From Sulfurospirillum sp. UBA6810 (GTDB lineage Bacteria; Campylobacterota; Campylobacteria; Campylobacterales; Sulfurospirillaceae), in the NCBI GenBank assembly GCA_002469305.1, contig DKEY01000101.1, positions 3,493 to 9,681 of the forward strand: a stretch of DNA of 6,189 bases, read 5' to 3'. The number at the start of each line of letters is the position of its first letter. Within the stretch, counting starts at the first letter, position 1. The notes under the pieces were generated by a model that saw only the letters and a list, made by a program, of their open reading frames with translations, was not told the DNA's origin and made no database searches. Shown one piece after another: positions 1-6,189 of the stretch. The position numbers were made by a program, and so were the translations under genes.

Positions 1-1024
1 TTTCAACAACTTCTCTCATAGCTTTGATAACTTCTGGAAATTTTTCTAGGATATTATTGTCTCTTAACATTTGTGTATTTGCTGTAAGTGCTCCTCCTGG
101 CATAGGAGAAAAAGGAATCAACGGAGAAACTTGTGTTGCTTCTGGTGGCATAAAATAGTCTTTTAAACAATCTTGTAGTACTTCCTCATACTTTAAGATT
201 TTTTCTAACTCTAATCCACCAAGGTCATAGCCTTTACCTTTTACAGCATGAAGCATAGTAAGGATATCTGGCTGACTTGTGCCACCACTTACAGGAGATG
301 CTGCCAAGTCTATACCATCTGCTCCAGCTTCCAAAGCTGCTAGATAACAAGCTACACTCACTCCTGCTGTCTCGTGAGTATGCAATCTTACATGTGTATT
401 TTCTGGTAAGAGTTTTTTTGCCATTTTAATTGTTTCATAAACTTTTTGTGGACTTGAAGTACCGCTTGCATCTTTAAAACAAACGCTATCATATGGTAGC
501 CCTGCATCAAGTATGCTTCTAAGAGTTTTTTCATAAAAAGCAACATCATGTGCACCAACACATCCTGGAGGTAAATCCATCATAGTTACAACAACTTCAT
601 GTTTTAACCCATGATGACTTATACGCTCAGCACTATACTTTAAGTTTTCAACATCATTTAATGCATCAAAATTTCTTATAGTAGTCGTACCGTGTTTTTT
701 AAACATCTTTGCATGCAAATCAATAAGCTCACGACTCCCTGTGTCGAGCATAACTGTATTTACACCACGTGCCAATGTTTGAAGATTTGCTTCTGGTCCT
801 GCCATCTCTCTAAACTTATCCATCATCTCAAATGCGTTTTCATTGAGATAAAAGAAAAGACTTTGAAATCTAGCACCACCACCGAACTCAAAATGCTTTA
901 TACCAGCTTCTCGTGCCGCTGCAACTGCTGGCATAAAATCATCCATCAGTACACGTCCACCAAAAACAGACTGGAAACCATCTCTAAAAGTGGTATCCAT
1001 TATGTCTATGTATTTCTTTGCCAT
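1..1024 (-). CDS. oadA: Oxaloacetate decarboxylase / pyruvate carboxylase B-type carboxyltransferase subunit (3'-truncated by window edge)
   Basis: This is the carboxyltransferase subunit of a biotin-dependent enzyme acting between oxaloacetate and pyruvate. Only residues 1-341 are present; the reading frame is open at the left edge, and full-length relatives are about 600 residues with a C-terminal biotinyl domain. The TIM-barrel fold is shown by DTTFRDGFQS (residues 10-19), FKDASGTS (183-190) and LHTHETAG (214-221). By family knowledge the metal ligands are Asp10, Lys184 (the carbamylated lysine) and His215/His217 of the HTH pair. SPVSGGTSQPD (243-253) is the conserved loop after the barrel strand. 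The motifs depart from the usual LRDxxQS, WGGAT and KDMAG, as in the Campylobacter protein annotated PycB. The start follows AAAGGG at 1031-1036, six bases upstream. It lies 15 bases after oadG and is surely co-transcribed. The oadG neighbour favours a sodium-pumping decarboxylase over a pyruvate carboxylase, but the direction in vivo is not settled by sequence. Confidence 0.93.
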   Translation of the reverse strand, partial: MAKKYIDIMDTTFRDGFQSVFGGRVLMDDFMPAVAAAREAGIKHFEFGGGARFQSLFFYLNENAFEMMDKFREMAGPEANLQTLARGVNTVMLDTGSRELIDLHAKMFKKHGTTTIRNFDALNDVENLKYSAERISHHGLKHEVVVTMMDLPPGCVGAHDVAFYEKTLRSILDAGLPYDSVCFKDASGTSSPQKVYETIKMAKKLLPENTHVRLHTHETAGVSVACYLAALEAGADGIDLAASPVSGGTSQPDILTMLHAVKGKGYDLGGLELEKILKYEEVLQDCLKDYFMPPEATQVSPLIPFSPMPGGALTANTQMLRDNNILEKFPEVIKAMREVVE

Positions 1025-1039
1025 CACCTACCCTTTACA

Positions 1040-1288
1040 CTACTTTGAATTTTTAAAAGTTTGGATTGCCGCTGTTATAGCAGCTACTTGTGCTTTGACA
1101 TCTTTTGAAGATGTACTTGCTACTGAAGTCTTCCTACCTTCTGTAGGTATAGCTTTTGGAGGGAAAAACTTATTTAAAATCTTAGCCTGAAAATTTAAAA
1201 CGATTACTAAAAGTATCAAAAACAAGAATACAGTAACCATTCCCAGAACCATAAATTTTAAGCCCTCTACAACTAAGTTGAGTTCCAT
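1040..1288 (-). CDS. oadG: Sodium-pump oxaloacetate decarboxylase gamma subunit
   Basis: An 82-residue membrane protein of the OadG family, the small subunit that assembles the carboxyltransferase (alpha) with the sodium-translocating membrane subunit (beta). A short N-terminal stretch (VVEGLKFMVLGMVTVFLFL, from about residue 6) runs into one hydrophobic membrane helix ending near residue 32. A polar linker follows, then a cytoplasmic tail ending in VAAITAAIQTF, the conserved OadG tail signature that contacts the alpha subunit. The length is normal for the family. The start is supported by AAGGG at 1297-1301, eight bases upstream. It is the first gene of an oadG-oadA unit with its own promoter and with a strong terminator separating it from the dehydrogenase upstream. 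The C-terminal half is rich in Ser, Thr and Lys and lacks an obvious His-rich metal site such as is reported for some family members. Confidence 0.9.
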   Translation of the reverse strand: MELNLVVEGLKFMVLGMVTVFLFLILLVIVLNFQAKILNKFFPPKAIPTEGRKTSVASTSSKDVKAQVAAITAAIQTFKNSK

Positions 1289-1321
1289 AGAAATAACCCT
1301 TATTTACAGATAATTTATCAA

Positions 1322-1350
1322 ATTGTAATAGCATTGTTATTAAATTACAA
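1322..1350 (-). promoter_or_regulatory. Candidate sigma70-type promoter for oadG-oadA
   Basis: Read on the minus strand there is a TTGTAA -35 box (1345-1350), a 17-base spacer and a TACAAT -10 box (1322-1327). This predicts a start near 1315 and a leader of about 26 bases before the oadG ATG, which has a good Shine-Dalgarno sequence. The spacing is ideal and each box matches consensus at four or five positions. A second option is the extended -10 TGCTAAAAT at 1367-1375, but it has no convincing -35 box. The AT-rich background makes chance matches common, so this is a moderate call. Confidence 0.5.
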
Positions 1351-1351
1351 T
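1323..1351 (+). promoter_or_regulatory. Mirror-image candidate promoter on the plus strand (8-bp inverted repeat)
   Basis: ATTGTAAT (1322-1329) and ATTACAAT (1344-1351) form a perfect 8-bp inverted repeat with centres 22 bp apart, about two helical turns. Because of this symmetry the plus strand also carries TTGTAA (1323-1328), 17 bases, and TACAAT (1346-1351), identical to the minus-strand boxes. It may therefore fire in both directions, or the repeat may be a site for a dimeric regulator overlapping both promoter boxes. No plus-strand gene follows; transcription would meet the terminator at 1453-1491. The function is inferred only. Confidence 0.3.
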
Positions 1352-1452
1352 AGATAAAATTGGATTATTTTAGCATTTCTTTTATTAAATAAACCATATG
1401 TTAAAAAATACTAAAAGTAGTGTATAAATAAAATTATTTTAAGTAAAAAAGT

Positions 1453-1491
1453 AGTTAAAAAGTCACTCATTTTTTCAGTGACTTTTTAACT
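1453..1491 (-). terminator. Strong intrinsic terminator of the D-lactate dehydrogenase gene, likely bidirectional
   Basis: A perfect 15-bp inverted repeat (1453-1467 paired with 1477-1491) has a 9-base loop. The core is AAAAAGTCACT / AGTGACTTTTT, so an A-run and a T-run flank the GC-bearing stem on both strands, the usual form of a bidirectional terminator. On the minus strand it starts 11 bases past the dehydrogenase stop and is followed by a further T-rich stretch (1441-1452). It separates that gene from oadG-oadA, making them distinct transcription units. Confidence 0.88.
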
Positions 1492-1501
1492 TATATGAAG
1501 A

Positions 1502-4342
1502 CTATTTTGTACATCTATCCACTAAGTAAAAGATAGATTTATAATCAATACCACTCTCCTCACTCAGCCCAATTTCACAAGTTTTACTTGTTGAAAAAGC
1601 ATATTTTACATTTGAAGGAATTGAAGATTTTAAATGTCTAAGGGCTGATTTGTTTAGTTCTGGAAAGGTAAACCCTCTATCTCCTGCAAACCCACAACAA
1701 CCGACATCTGTTGGTACTGTTACATTTGCACTACACATCCGTGCGATTTGTTCAAATTTCTCAGCAAGTCCAGTCTTTCTTGTACTACATGTAGTGTGTA
1801 TCACAATCGGGTCATCGACTTGCTTAAACTCCAACTTATCAACCAAAAAGTCCAAAATAAACTCTATCGTGTCATGTACCTTGATATCTTTTGGAAAGTT
1901 TTGCTCTATCGTTTTACTACAAGGACTCATATCACATAAAATTGGATATCGTCCATTTTTACTTGCAAGTCTTAGTGCATTTTCCAACTCTTTTGACTTC
2001 TTTTTACCCTCTTCTTTATAACCTTTTGAGCTAAAAGGCATACCACAGCAAAGGCCTTCTGGGTTATTAGGTATGATTACTTCATAACCTGCTCTCTCAA
2101 GTATCCCTATAATTACCTCATCTAAGTTTTTTTCATCATTTGGTTGTCTTGGATTTGCCATAGTTCTATTAATACAAGAAGAAAAATAGACAACTTTTTC
2201 TTCACTCTTTAGCGTTGGTTTACCCTTTTGTCTTACACCAGATGGCAAAGAAGATGACCATAGAGGAAGCTTGTCTCCACTTAAGTTTCTAAGCCCTGTG
2301 CTCATCGCACTCATTGTGCTATTTGGTATAATTTTATTCACACCCTTAACAGCACTTAAAGCAACACGTCCTATACTAAGGACTGCCCCATAGTGATTTG
2401 CAATACTCCAAGCTATCTTATGGCCTAGTGCTCCAATCTGTTTTTCTCTTAGTTTTTTTGTCAGACTTCCTGTATCGATGGCTACTGGACAAGCAAGTGA
2501 ACAGAGTTGACAAGTTGCACAAGTTTCAATGCCATCATATTGATACATTTTTTCAAACTCTTTTAACTCCTCACTTTTGCCTTGACTTTTTAAAGTGCTC
2601 ATATATCTGTTTGCTACTATTCTTTGTCTTGGTGTAATTGTTAAAATATTTGAAGGACATTTTGGTTCACAAAAACCACACTCAATACACTTATCTATCA
2701 AATCATCCGTACGTGGCATAAACTTAAAGTTTTTAAGGTGTACTTTTGGATCATTATTTAAAATCACACCAGGATTTATAAGACTTCTTGGATCAAAGAT
2801 ATGCTTTATCTCTTTCATAAGAGTATAAGCATCTTCGCCCCACTCTAGTTCAACAAAAGGAGCCATATTTCTTCCCGTACCATGTTCTGCTTTTAAGCTT
2901 CCCTTGTATTTTGTAGCAACTTGTTCAGCAATTTCTGACATAAAGTTTTCGTAGCGTTCAATCTCTTTTGGATCATCAAATGTTTGATTAAAAACAAAAT
3001 GTAAATTTCCATCAAGCGAGTGTCCAAAGATAATAGCTTCATCATAACCATACTTTTTAAACATCTCTTGAAGTTCTAGTGTACCATTTGCTAAATCTTC
3101 TATAGGATAAGCAACATCTTCGATAATACAAGTAGTACCAGTTTCTCTTGCTGCACCAACAGCTGTAAAAAGGCCTTTTCTTATTTTCCAATACTTTGTA
3201 TATTCTGCCACATCTTTTGTAAATCTTAATGGCATCTCTGGTTCTATATGCGCTAATTCAGAGAGTATTCTTTGTATATTTGTATCTAAGACTTCAGCAT
3301 TTGGCGCTCTTGTTTCTACTAAAACAGCTGTTGCTGTATCACTGAGAGTTTTCAAAAATGCCGGCATACCTTCCACGTCTTCAACACTTCTAAGCGCTGC
3401 TCTATCCATAATCTCTGCTGCATCAACCTCTGCATTCTCCATTCTCGTGCGACACTTTGTACGCATTGTTATTACAGCATCACAGGCATCTTTAACATTT
3501 TTAAATATCATTAATGCACTTGCTTTATCTTTATACTCAGGAACCGTTTTAAAAGTAATGTCTTTTATAAAACCTAGCGTTCCCTCACTACCTATCATGA
3601 GATGTTGGATTATCTCGATAGGGTCTTCAAAATCGACAAGAGCGTTAAGTGAGTAACCACATGTATTTTTAATCTTAAATTTACGAACAATTTTGTCATA
3701 TAGTTCTTTATTGTCTCTTACTCTTTTTGCAAGAGCTTTTATACTCTCTACCATACTACCATGTGTTTCAACAAACTTTTCTATACTTTTTTTATTGCCT
3801 GTATCTAACTCACTTCCATCATGAAGGATTATTTTCATATGTTTGAGAGTTTTATAAGAGTTATCTGTCGTACCACAACACATACCGCTTGCATTATTTG
3901 CGGCAATCCCACCTATCATAGCAGCACCGATACTCGCAGGATCTGGTCCAATTTTTTTGCCATATGGCAGAAGTTTTATATTTGCGTCTGCTCCAACAAC
4001 TGAAGGTTCTAATCTTATAGTCGCTGCATCTTCACTTATATATACACCATTCCAATCGCGTGAAGTAACGATAAGAATAGAATCAGTAATAGCTTGACCT
4101 GATAAAGATGTACCTGCGGCTCTAAATACAACAGGTAATGAAAGGGCACTTGATTCTTTAAGTATGAGGCTCACTTCTTGTGCGCTTTGAGCCCAAATGA
4201 CTATTTTTGGTATCAATCTATAAAAAGAAGCATCCGTACCATAGGCTAATGTATGAAGTGGATCTGTAAATATTCTGTCTTGTGGAAGACTCTTAGTAAT
4301 CTTGTTATAAAAATCAAGATATGCACCATTTAATAAAGTCAT
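1502..4342 (-). CDS. dld: FAD and Fe-S one-chain D-lactate dehydrogenase (quinone-linked), GlcD-GlcF type fusion
   Basis: A 946-residue dehydrogenase expected to oxidise D-lactate to pyruvate at the cytoplasmic face of the membrane and pass electrons to quinone. The FAD-binding domain (about 40-270) has RAAGTSLSGQA (74-84), GPDPAS (132-137), GGIAANNASG (144-153) and GSEGTLG (251-257). The FAD-oxidase C-terminal domain (about 275-530) has HSLDGNLHF (441-449) and EHGTGR (486-491), which carry the expected metal and substrate His/Glu residues. Two 4Fe-4S motifs follow: Cys552/555/558/562-Pro and Cys608/611/614/618-Pro. Two cysteine-rich halves end the chain, with CCG at 765-767 and 882-884 plus Cys723, 803, 808, 852 and 922. 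There is no signal peptide or clear membrane helix. The length matches the Helicobacter and Campylobacter enzymes of this type. The start has AAAGGA at 4349-4354, six bases upstream. It is flanked by its own promoter and terminator, so it may be monocistronic. Glycolate or another 2-hydroxyacid is a possible alternative substrate; adjacency to a TRAP permease fits lactate. Confidence 0.87.
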   Translation of the reverse strand: MTLLNGAYLDFYNKITKSLPQDRIFTDPLHTLAYGTDASFYRLIPKIVIWAQSAQEVSLILKESSALSLPVVFRAAGTSLSGQAITDSILIVTSRDWNGVYISEDAATIRLEPSVVGADANIKLLPYGKKIGPDPASIGAAMIGGIAANNASGMCCGTTDNSYKTLKHMKIILHDGSELDTGNKKSIEKFVETHGSMVESIKALAKRVRDNKELYDKIVRKFKIKNTCGYSLNALVDFEDPIEIIQHLMIGSEGTLGFIKDITFKTVPEYKDKASALMIFKNVKDACDAVITMRTKCRTRMENAEVDAAEIMDRAALRSVEDVEGMPAFLKTLSDTATAVLVETRAPNAEVLDTNIQRILSELAHIEPEMPLRFTKDVAEYTKYWKIRKGLFTAVGAARETGTTCIIEDVAYPIEDLANGTLELQEMFKKYGYDEAIIFGHSLDGNLHFVFNQTFDDPKEIERYENFMSEIAEQVATKYKGSLKAEHGTGRNMAPFVELEWGEDAYTLMKEIKHIFDPRSLINPGVILNNDPKVHLKNFKFMPRTDDLIDKCIECGFCEPKCPSNILTITPRQRIVANRYMSTLKSQGKSEELKEFEKMYQYDGIETCATCQLCSLACPVAIDTGSLTKKLREKQIGALGHKIAWSIANHYGAVLSIGRVALSAVKGVNKIIPNSTMSAMSTGLRNLSGDKLPLWSSSLPSGVRQKGKPTLKSEEKVVYFSSCINRTMANPRQPNDEKNLDEVIIGILERAGYEVIIPNNPEGLCCGMPFSSKGYKEEGKKKSKELENALRLASKNGRYPILCDMSPCSKTIEQNFPKDIKVHDTIEFILDFLVDKLEFKQVDDPIVIHTTCSTRKTGLAEKFEQIARMCSANVTVPTDVGCCGFAGDRGFTFPELNKSALRHLKSSIPSNVKYAFSTSKTCEIGLSEESGIDYKSIFYLVDRCTK

Positions 4343-4391
4343 TATATGTCCTTTGTGTCACTTTATAAAATTTTAACAATAAAAAATAAAA

Positions 4392-4420
4392 ATTATATGA
4401 TATTTTCAGTAGACAAGCAA
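4392..4420 (-). promoter_or_regulatory. Candidate promoter for the D-lactate dehydrogenase gene
   Basis: On the minus strand there is a perfect TATAAT -10 box (4392-4397), a 17-base spacer and a weak TTGCTT -35 box (4415-4420). This predicts a start near 4385 and a leader of about 40 bases before the ATG at 4342. A strong -10 with a weak -35 and AT-rich surroundings is typical of Campylobacterota promoters. The -35 box sits inside the stem-loop that follows dctM. Confidence 0.5.
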
Positions 4421-4437
4421 TATTTCTTGCCTACTGA
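4406..4437 (-). terminator. Stem-loop after dctM, probable weak terminator
   Basis: A 12-bp stem (4406-4417 with 4426-4437) has an 8-base loop. The single non-Watson-Crick pair (4413/4430) is G-U in a minus-strand transcript but A-C in a plus-strand one, so it suits the RNA that reads out of dctM. It starts 11 bases past the dctM stop. No T-run follows directly; T-rich sequence (4382-4394 on this strand) comes about 12 bases later. It may be a leaky terminator or an mRNA 3'-end stabiliser that tunes read-through into the dehydrogenase gene. Confidence 0.5.
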
Positions 4438-4448
4438 TTACTCTGAAT

Positions 4449-5795
4449 TTAAAATGGAGAGATACCAAAAACCTCTGGAAAAATAGTTAAAAGTATCAAA
4501 ATAAAGACTTGGATAGCAATAAATGGCATAACACCTTTATAGATATGCGTAGTTTTTACCTCTGGTGGTGCAACACCTTTGAGATAAAATAGACTAAATC
4601 CAAAAGGTGGTGTTAAAAATGAAGTTTGCAAGTTCATCGCAATGAGTATTGCAAACCAAACAGGATTTAATCCAATAGCTTCAGCAATTGGAACTAAGAT
4701 TGGAACAATGATATAGGAAATTTCAATAAAGTCAATAAAAAATCCAAGTACCATGATAGCAAGCATTGAGAGTATGATAAAACCCCATTTTTCACCAGGT
4801 AGTCCTAACATAAACTCTTCAACAATAGCATCACCTCCGGTGTATGTAAAGACCATTGAAAAAGCTGTTGCTCCTATCAAAATACCAAAAACCATCGCTG
4901 TTATTTTTACAGTTTCAAGTGACGCTTCATGTATAAGAGCAAAAGAAAACTCTTTATATATCACTGAGAGTAAAATCGCACCAATACCACCAACTGCTGC
5001 TGACTCGGTTGGAGTTGCAACACCTGCAAAAATAGAACCTAAAACAAGTACAATGAGAACAAGAGGGGGAATGATAGCCCAAAGTGCTTTGATAACTTGT
5101 TGGGATTTTGTACCGACATTATCATCAAGTTCAATTGCAGGAGCAACATTTTTATTTAAAAAAGAGAGTATCAAGATATAAATGATATATGCGCCAACCA
5201 AAGCAAGACCTGGCCAAACAGCTGCTTGGAACAAATCACCTACTGGAACTTGAAAAACATCACCCAATATAATCAAAACGATAGATGGTGGTATAATTTG
5301 TCCTAAAGTTCCTGATGCACATATAGTACCTGTTGCTAACTCTTTACTGTAGTTATACTTTAACATAACAGGAAGGGATATAACTCCCATAGCAACAACA
5401 CTAGCACCTACAACACCCGTAGAGGCTGCAAGCAAAGCACCAACTAAAACTGTACTTATCGCGAGGCCTCCTCTAAGCTCTCCAAATAAAAAGCCCATTG
5501 ACTCCAATAGTTTCTCTGCCAATTTTGTTTTTTGTAAAACAATACCCATAAATATAAATAGAGGAACAGCCATCAAGATAGTATTGTTCATGATAGAAAA
5601 TATACGATGAGGCATAAATGCAAACATATTTACACCCTCAATCAAGCCCTCTATAACGCTTTGATCATAAGATAAAGCTTCTACCACCCCTGCAATAAGT
5701 CCAAAAACAACCGCAACTGCCCCAAAAGTAAAAGCCACTGGAAAGCCAAACAAAAGTGCTACAAGAGCAGCAAAAAACATAATAATGCCTATCAT
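4449..5795 (-). CDS. dctM: TRAP transporter large permease subunit
   Basis: The 448-residue large membrane subunit of a TRAP transporter, which carries an organic acid inward with sodium from a periplasmic binding protein. It is almost wholly hydrophobic with about a dozen membrane segments. Family motifs are MPHRIFSIMNN (61-71) before VPLFIFMG, CASGTLGQIIPPS (159-171) and NLQTSFLTPPFGFSLF (388-403), the two repeated hairpins thought to bind sodium, with GVATPTESAAVG (258-269) and FFIDFIEIS (352-360). The extra loop at about 41-70 resembles the mannitol/chloroaromatic (FcbT3) branch, whose binding proteins include the alpha-keto acid and lactate binders TakP and TTHA0766. Its ATG overlaps the dctQ stop (ATGA, 5792-5795), indicating translational coupling, with GAGGGA at 5804-5809 inside dctQ. 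The substrate is not proved; D-lactate or pyruvate is inferred from the dehydrogenase next door. Confidence 0.94.
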   Translation of the reverse strand: MIGIIMFFAALVALLFGFPVAFTFGAVAVVFGLIAGVVEALSYDQSVIEGLIEGVNMFAFMPHRIFSIMNNTILMAVPLFIFMGIVLQKTKLAEKLLESMGFLFGELRGGLAISTVLVGALLAASTGVVGASVVAMGVISLPVMLKYNYSKELATGTICASGTLGQIIPPSIVLIILGDVFQVPVGDLFQAAVWPGLALVGAYIIYILILSFLNKNVAPAIELDDNVGTKSQQVIKALWAIIPPLVLIVLVLGSIFAGVATPTESAAVGGIGAILLSVIYKEFSFALIHEASLETVKITAMVFGILIGATAFSMVFTYTGGDAIVEEFMLGLPGEKWGFIILSMLAIMVLGFFIDFIEISYIIVPILVPIAEAIGLNPVWFAILIAMNLQTSFLTPPFGFSLFYLKGVAPPEVKTTHIYKGVMPFIAIQVFILILLTIFPEVFGISPF

Positions 5796-6189
5796 TTTTG
5801 TGCTCCCTCTAAATTGTGTTTATGCGGATTGTGTTCACCTCTATATAAATTGATATTTTTGATGATAAAGCCTATACTTGTAAAAACTAACAAATAAAAT
5901 GATGCTGGTATAAATGCTTTTATAATCCATCGATGTGTTAACCCACCTGGATCACCACTTATCTCACCACTTGTGTAAGCTTCCATAACAAAATCAAATG
6001 AACCTGTACCTATAAAAATAGAAAAAGGTATCAAAAAGAGTATTGTACCAACTATATTGATCATGGCTTTTTTCTTGATATTTAAACGATCATAAATAAC
6101 ATCTACTCTAACATGTCCATCTTCTTTTAATGAATATGATACCCCTAGTAAAATAATCATAGAAAAAAGATGCCACTCCATCTCTTGCA
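5792..6189 (-). CDS. dctQ: TRAP transporter small permease subunit (5'-truncated by window edge)
   Basis: The C-terminal 131 residues of the small TRAP membrane subunit, which forms a complex with DctM. Visible motifs are QEMEWHLFSMIILLG at the edge, then EDGHVRVDVIYDRL, a long hydrophobic segment (NIVGTILFLIPFSIFIGTG), EISGDPGGLTHRWIIKAF and a final hydrophobic segment before a charged tail. Together these identify the mannitol/chloroaromatic (FcbT2) type. The Met at 6181 should not be taken as the start: the frame stays open to 6189, and the residues just before it (Gln-Glu) belong to the conserved QE-x-x-W-H motif, which normally lies about 40-50 residues into the protein. The true start is therefore outside the window. 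The stop overlaps the dctM start by four bases. A binding-protein gene (dctP) is expected further upstream but cannot be seen. Confidence 0.9.
   Translation of the reverse strand, partial: QEMEWHLFSMIILLGVSYSLKEDGHVRVDVIYDRLNIKKKAMINIVGTILFLIPFSIFIGTGSFDFVMEAYTSGEISGDPGGLTHRWIIKAFIPASFYLLVFTSIGFIIKNINLYRGEHNPHKHNLEGAQK

Noticed and set aside
692..1048. Plus-strand open frame of 118 codons
   Set aside because: It lies antisense to oadA, is rich in Cys and His without any domain logic, and has no Shine-Dalgarno sequence; the minus-strand frame is a clear conserved enzyme.
990..1190. Plus-strand open frame of 66 codons across the oadA-oadG junction
   Set aside because: It is antisense to both genes and explained by their codon pattern.
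1367..1375. Extended -10 TGCTAAAAT upstream of oadG as main promoter
   Set aside because: It has no matching -35 at 16-18 bases; the TTGTAA-17-TACAAT pair closer to the gene is the better candidate, although this one cannot be excluded.
1398..1427. Nine-residue plus-strand ORF (MLKNTKSSV) in the oadG upstream gap
   Set aside because: It has no Shine-Dalgarno sequence, is too short to support, and is easily due to chance in AT-rich sequence.
1650..2021. Plus-strand open frame of 123 codons and other shorter plus-strand frames within 1502-4342
   Set aside because: All lie opposite the dehydrogenase gene and show no recognisable protein features.
1502..4342. Loss of cysteines in the C-terminal CCG halves of the dehydrogenase as a defect
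   Set aside because: The two halves lack a full terminal CxxC, but GlcF-like proteins commonly show this reduced pattern, so it is not evidence of degeneration.
4753..5181. Plus-strand open frame of 142 codons
   Set aside because: It is the reverse complement shadow of dctM membrane-segment codons; the Pro/Ser/Thr/Ile-rich composition is what antisense of hydrophobic codons gives.

Overview
The window is AT-rich and every recognisable gene lies on the minus strand, so transcription runs from the right end to the left end. The proteins look like those of Campylobacterota (the Campylobacter/Helicobacter/Arcobacter/Sulfurimonas lineage). The carboxyltransferase subunit has the divergent Campylobacter-type form (DTTFRDGFQS, FGGGARFQS, FKDASGTS), and the 946-residue FAD/Fe-S protein matches the length and layout of the Helicobacter and Campylobacter D-lactate dehydrogenases. 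I cannot fix the genus from sequence alone.

In order of transcription: (1) 6189-4449, a TRAP transporter membrane module. It has a 5'-truncated small permease (DctQ) whose stop overlaps the start of the large permease (DctM) by ATGA. The periplasmic binding protein (DctP) is not in view and would be expected past the right edge. (2) 4448-4343, a gap with a stem-loop and a good promoter. (3) 4342-1502, a one-chain FAD plus Fe-S 2-hydroxyacid dehydrogenase, most likely quinone-linked D-lactate dehydrogenase. (4) 1501-1289, a gap with a strong, near-symmetric terminator and a symmetric promoter. (5) 1288-1040, OadG, the small membrane subunit of a sodium-pumping decarboxylase. (6) 1024 to the left edge, OadA, of which only the N-terminal 341 residues are present; its biotin domain, and probably oadB, lie outside.

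Taken together the genes suggest C3/C4 acid metabolism. A TRAP permease of the lactate/2-oxoacid/mannitol-chloroaromatic type brings an organic acid in with sodium. The dehydrogenase oxidises D-lactate to pyruvate and feeds electrons to quinone. The Oad complex links oxaloacetate and pyruvate while exporting sodium. The substrate link and the sodium cycle are inferences from gene order and family knowledge.

I found no RNA genes, CRISPR array, insertion sequence or phage gene. The genes belong to known families. The least explained elements are the two non-coding gaps, especially the palindromic promoter facing both oadG and a terminator.
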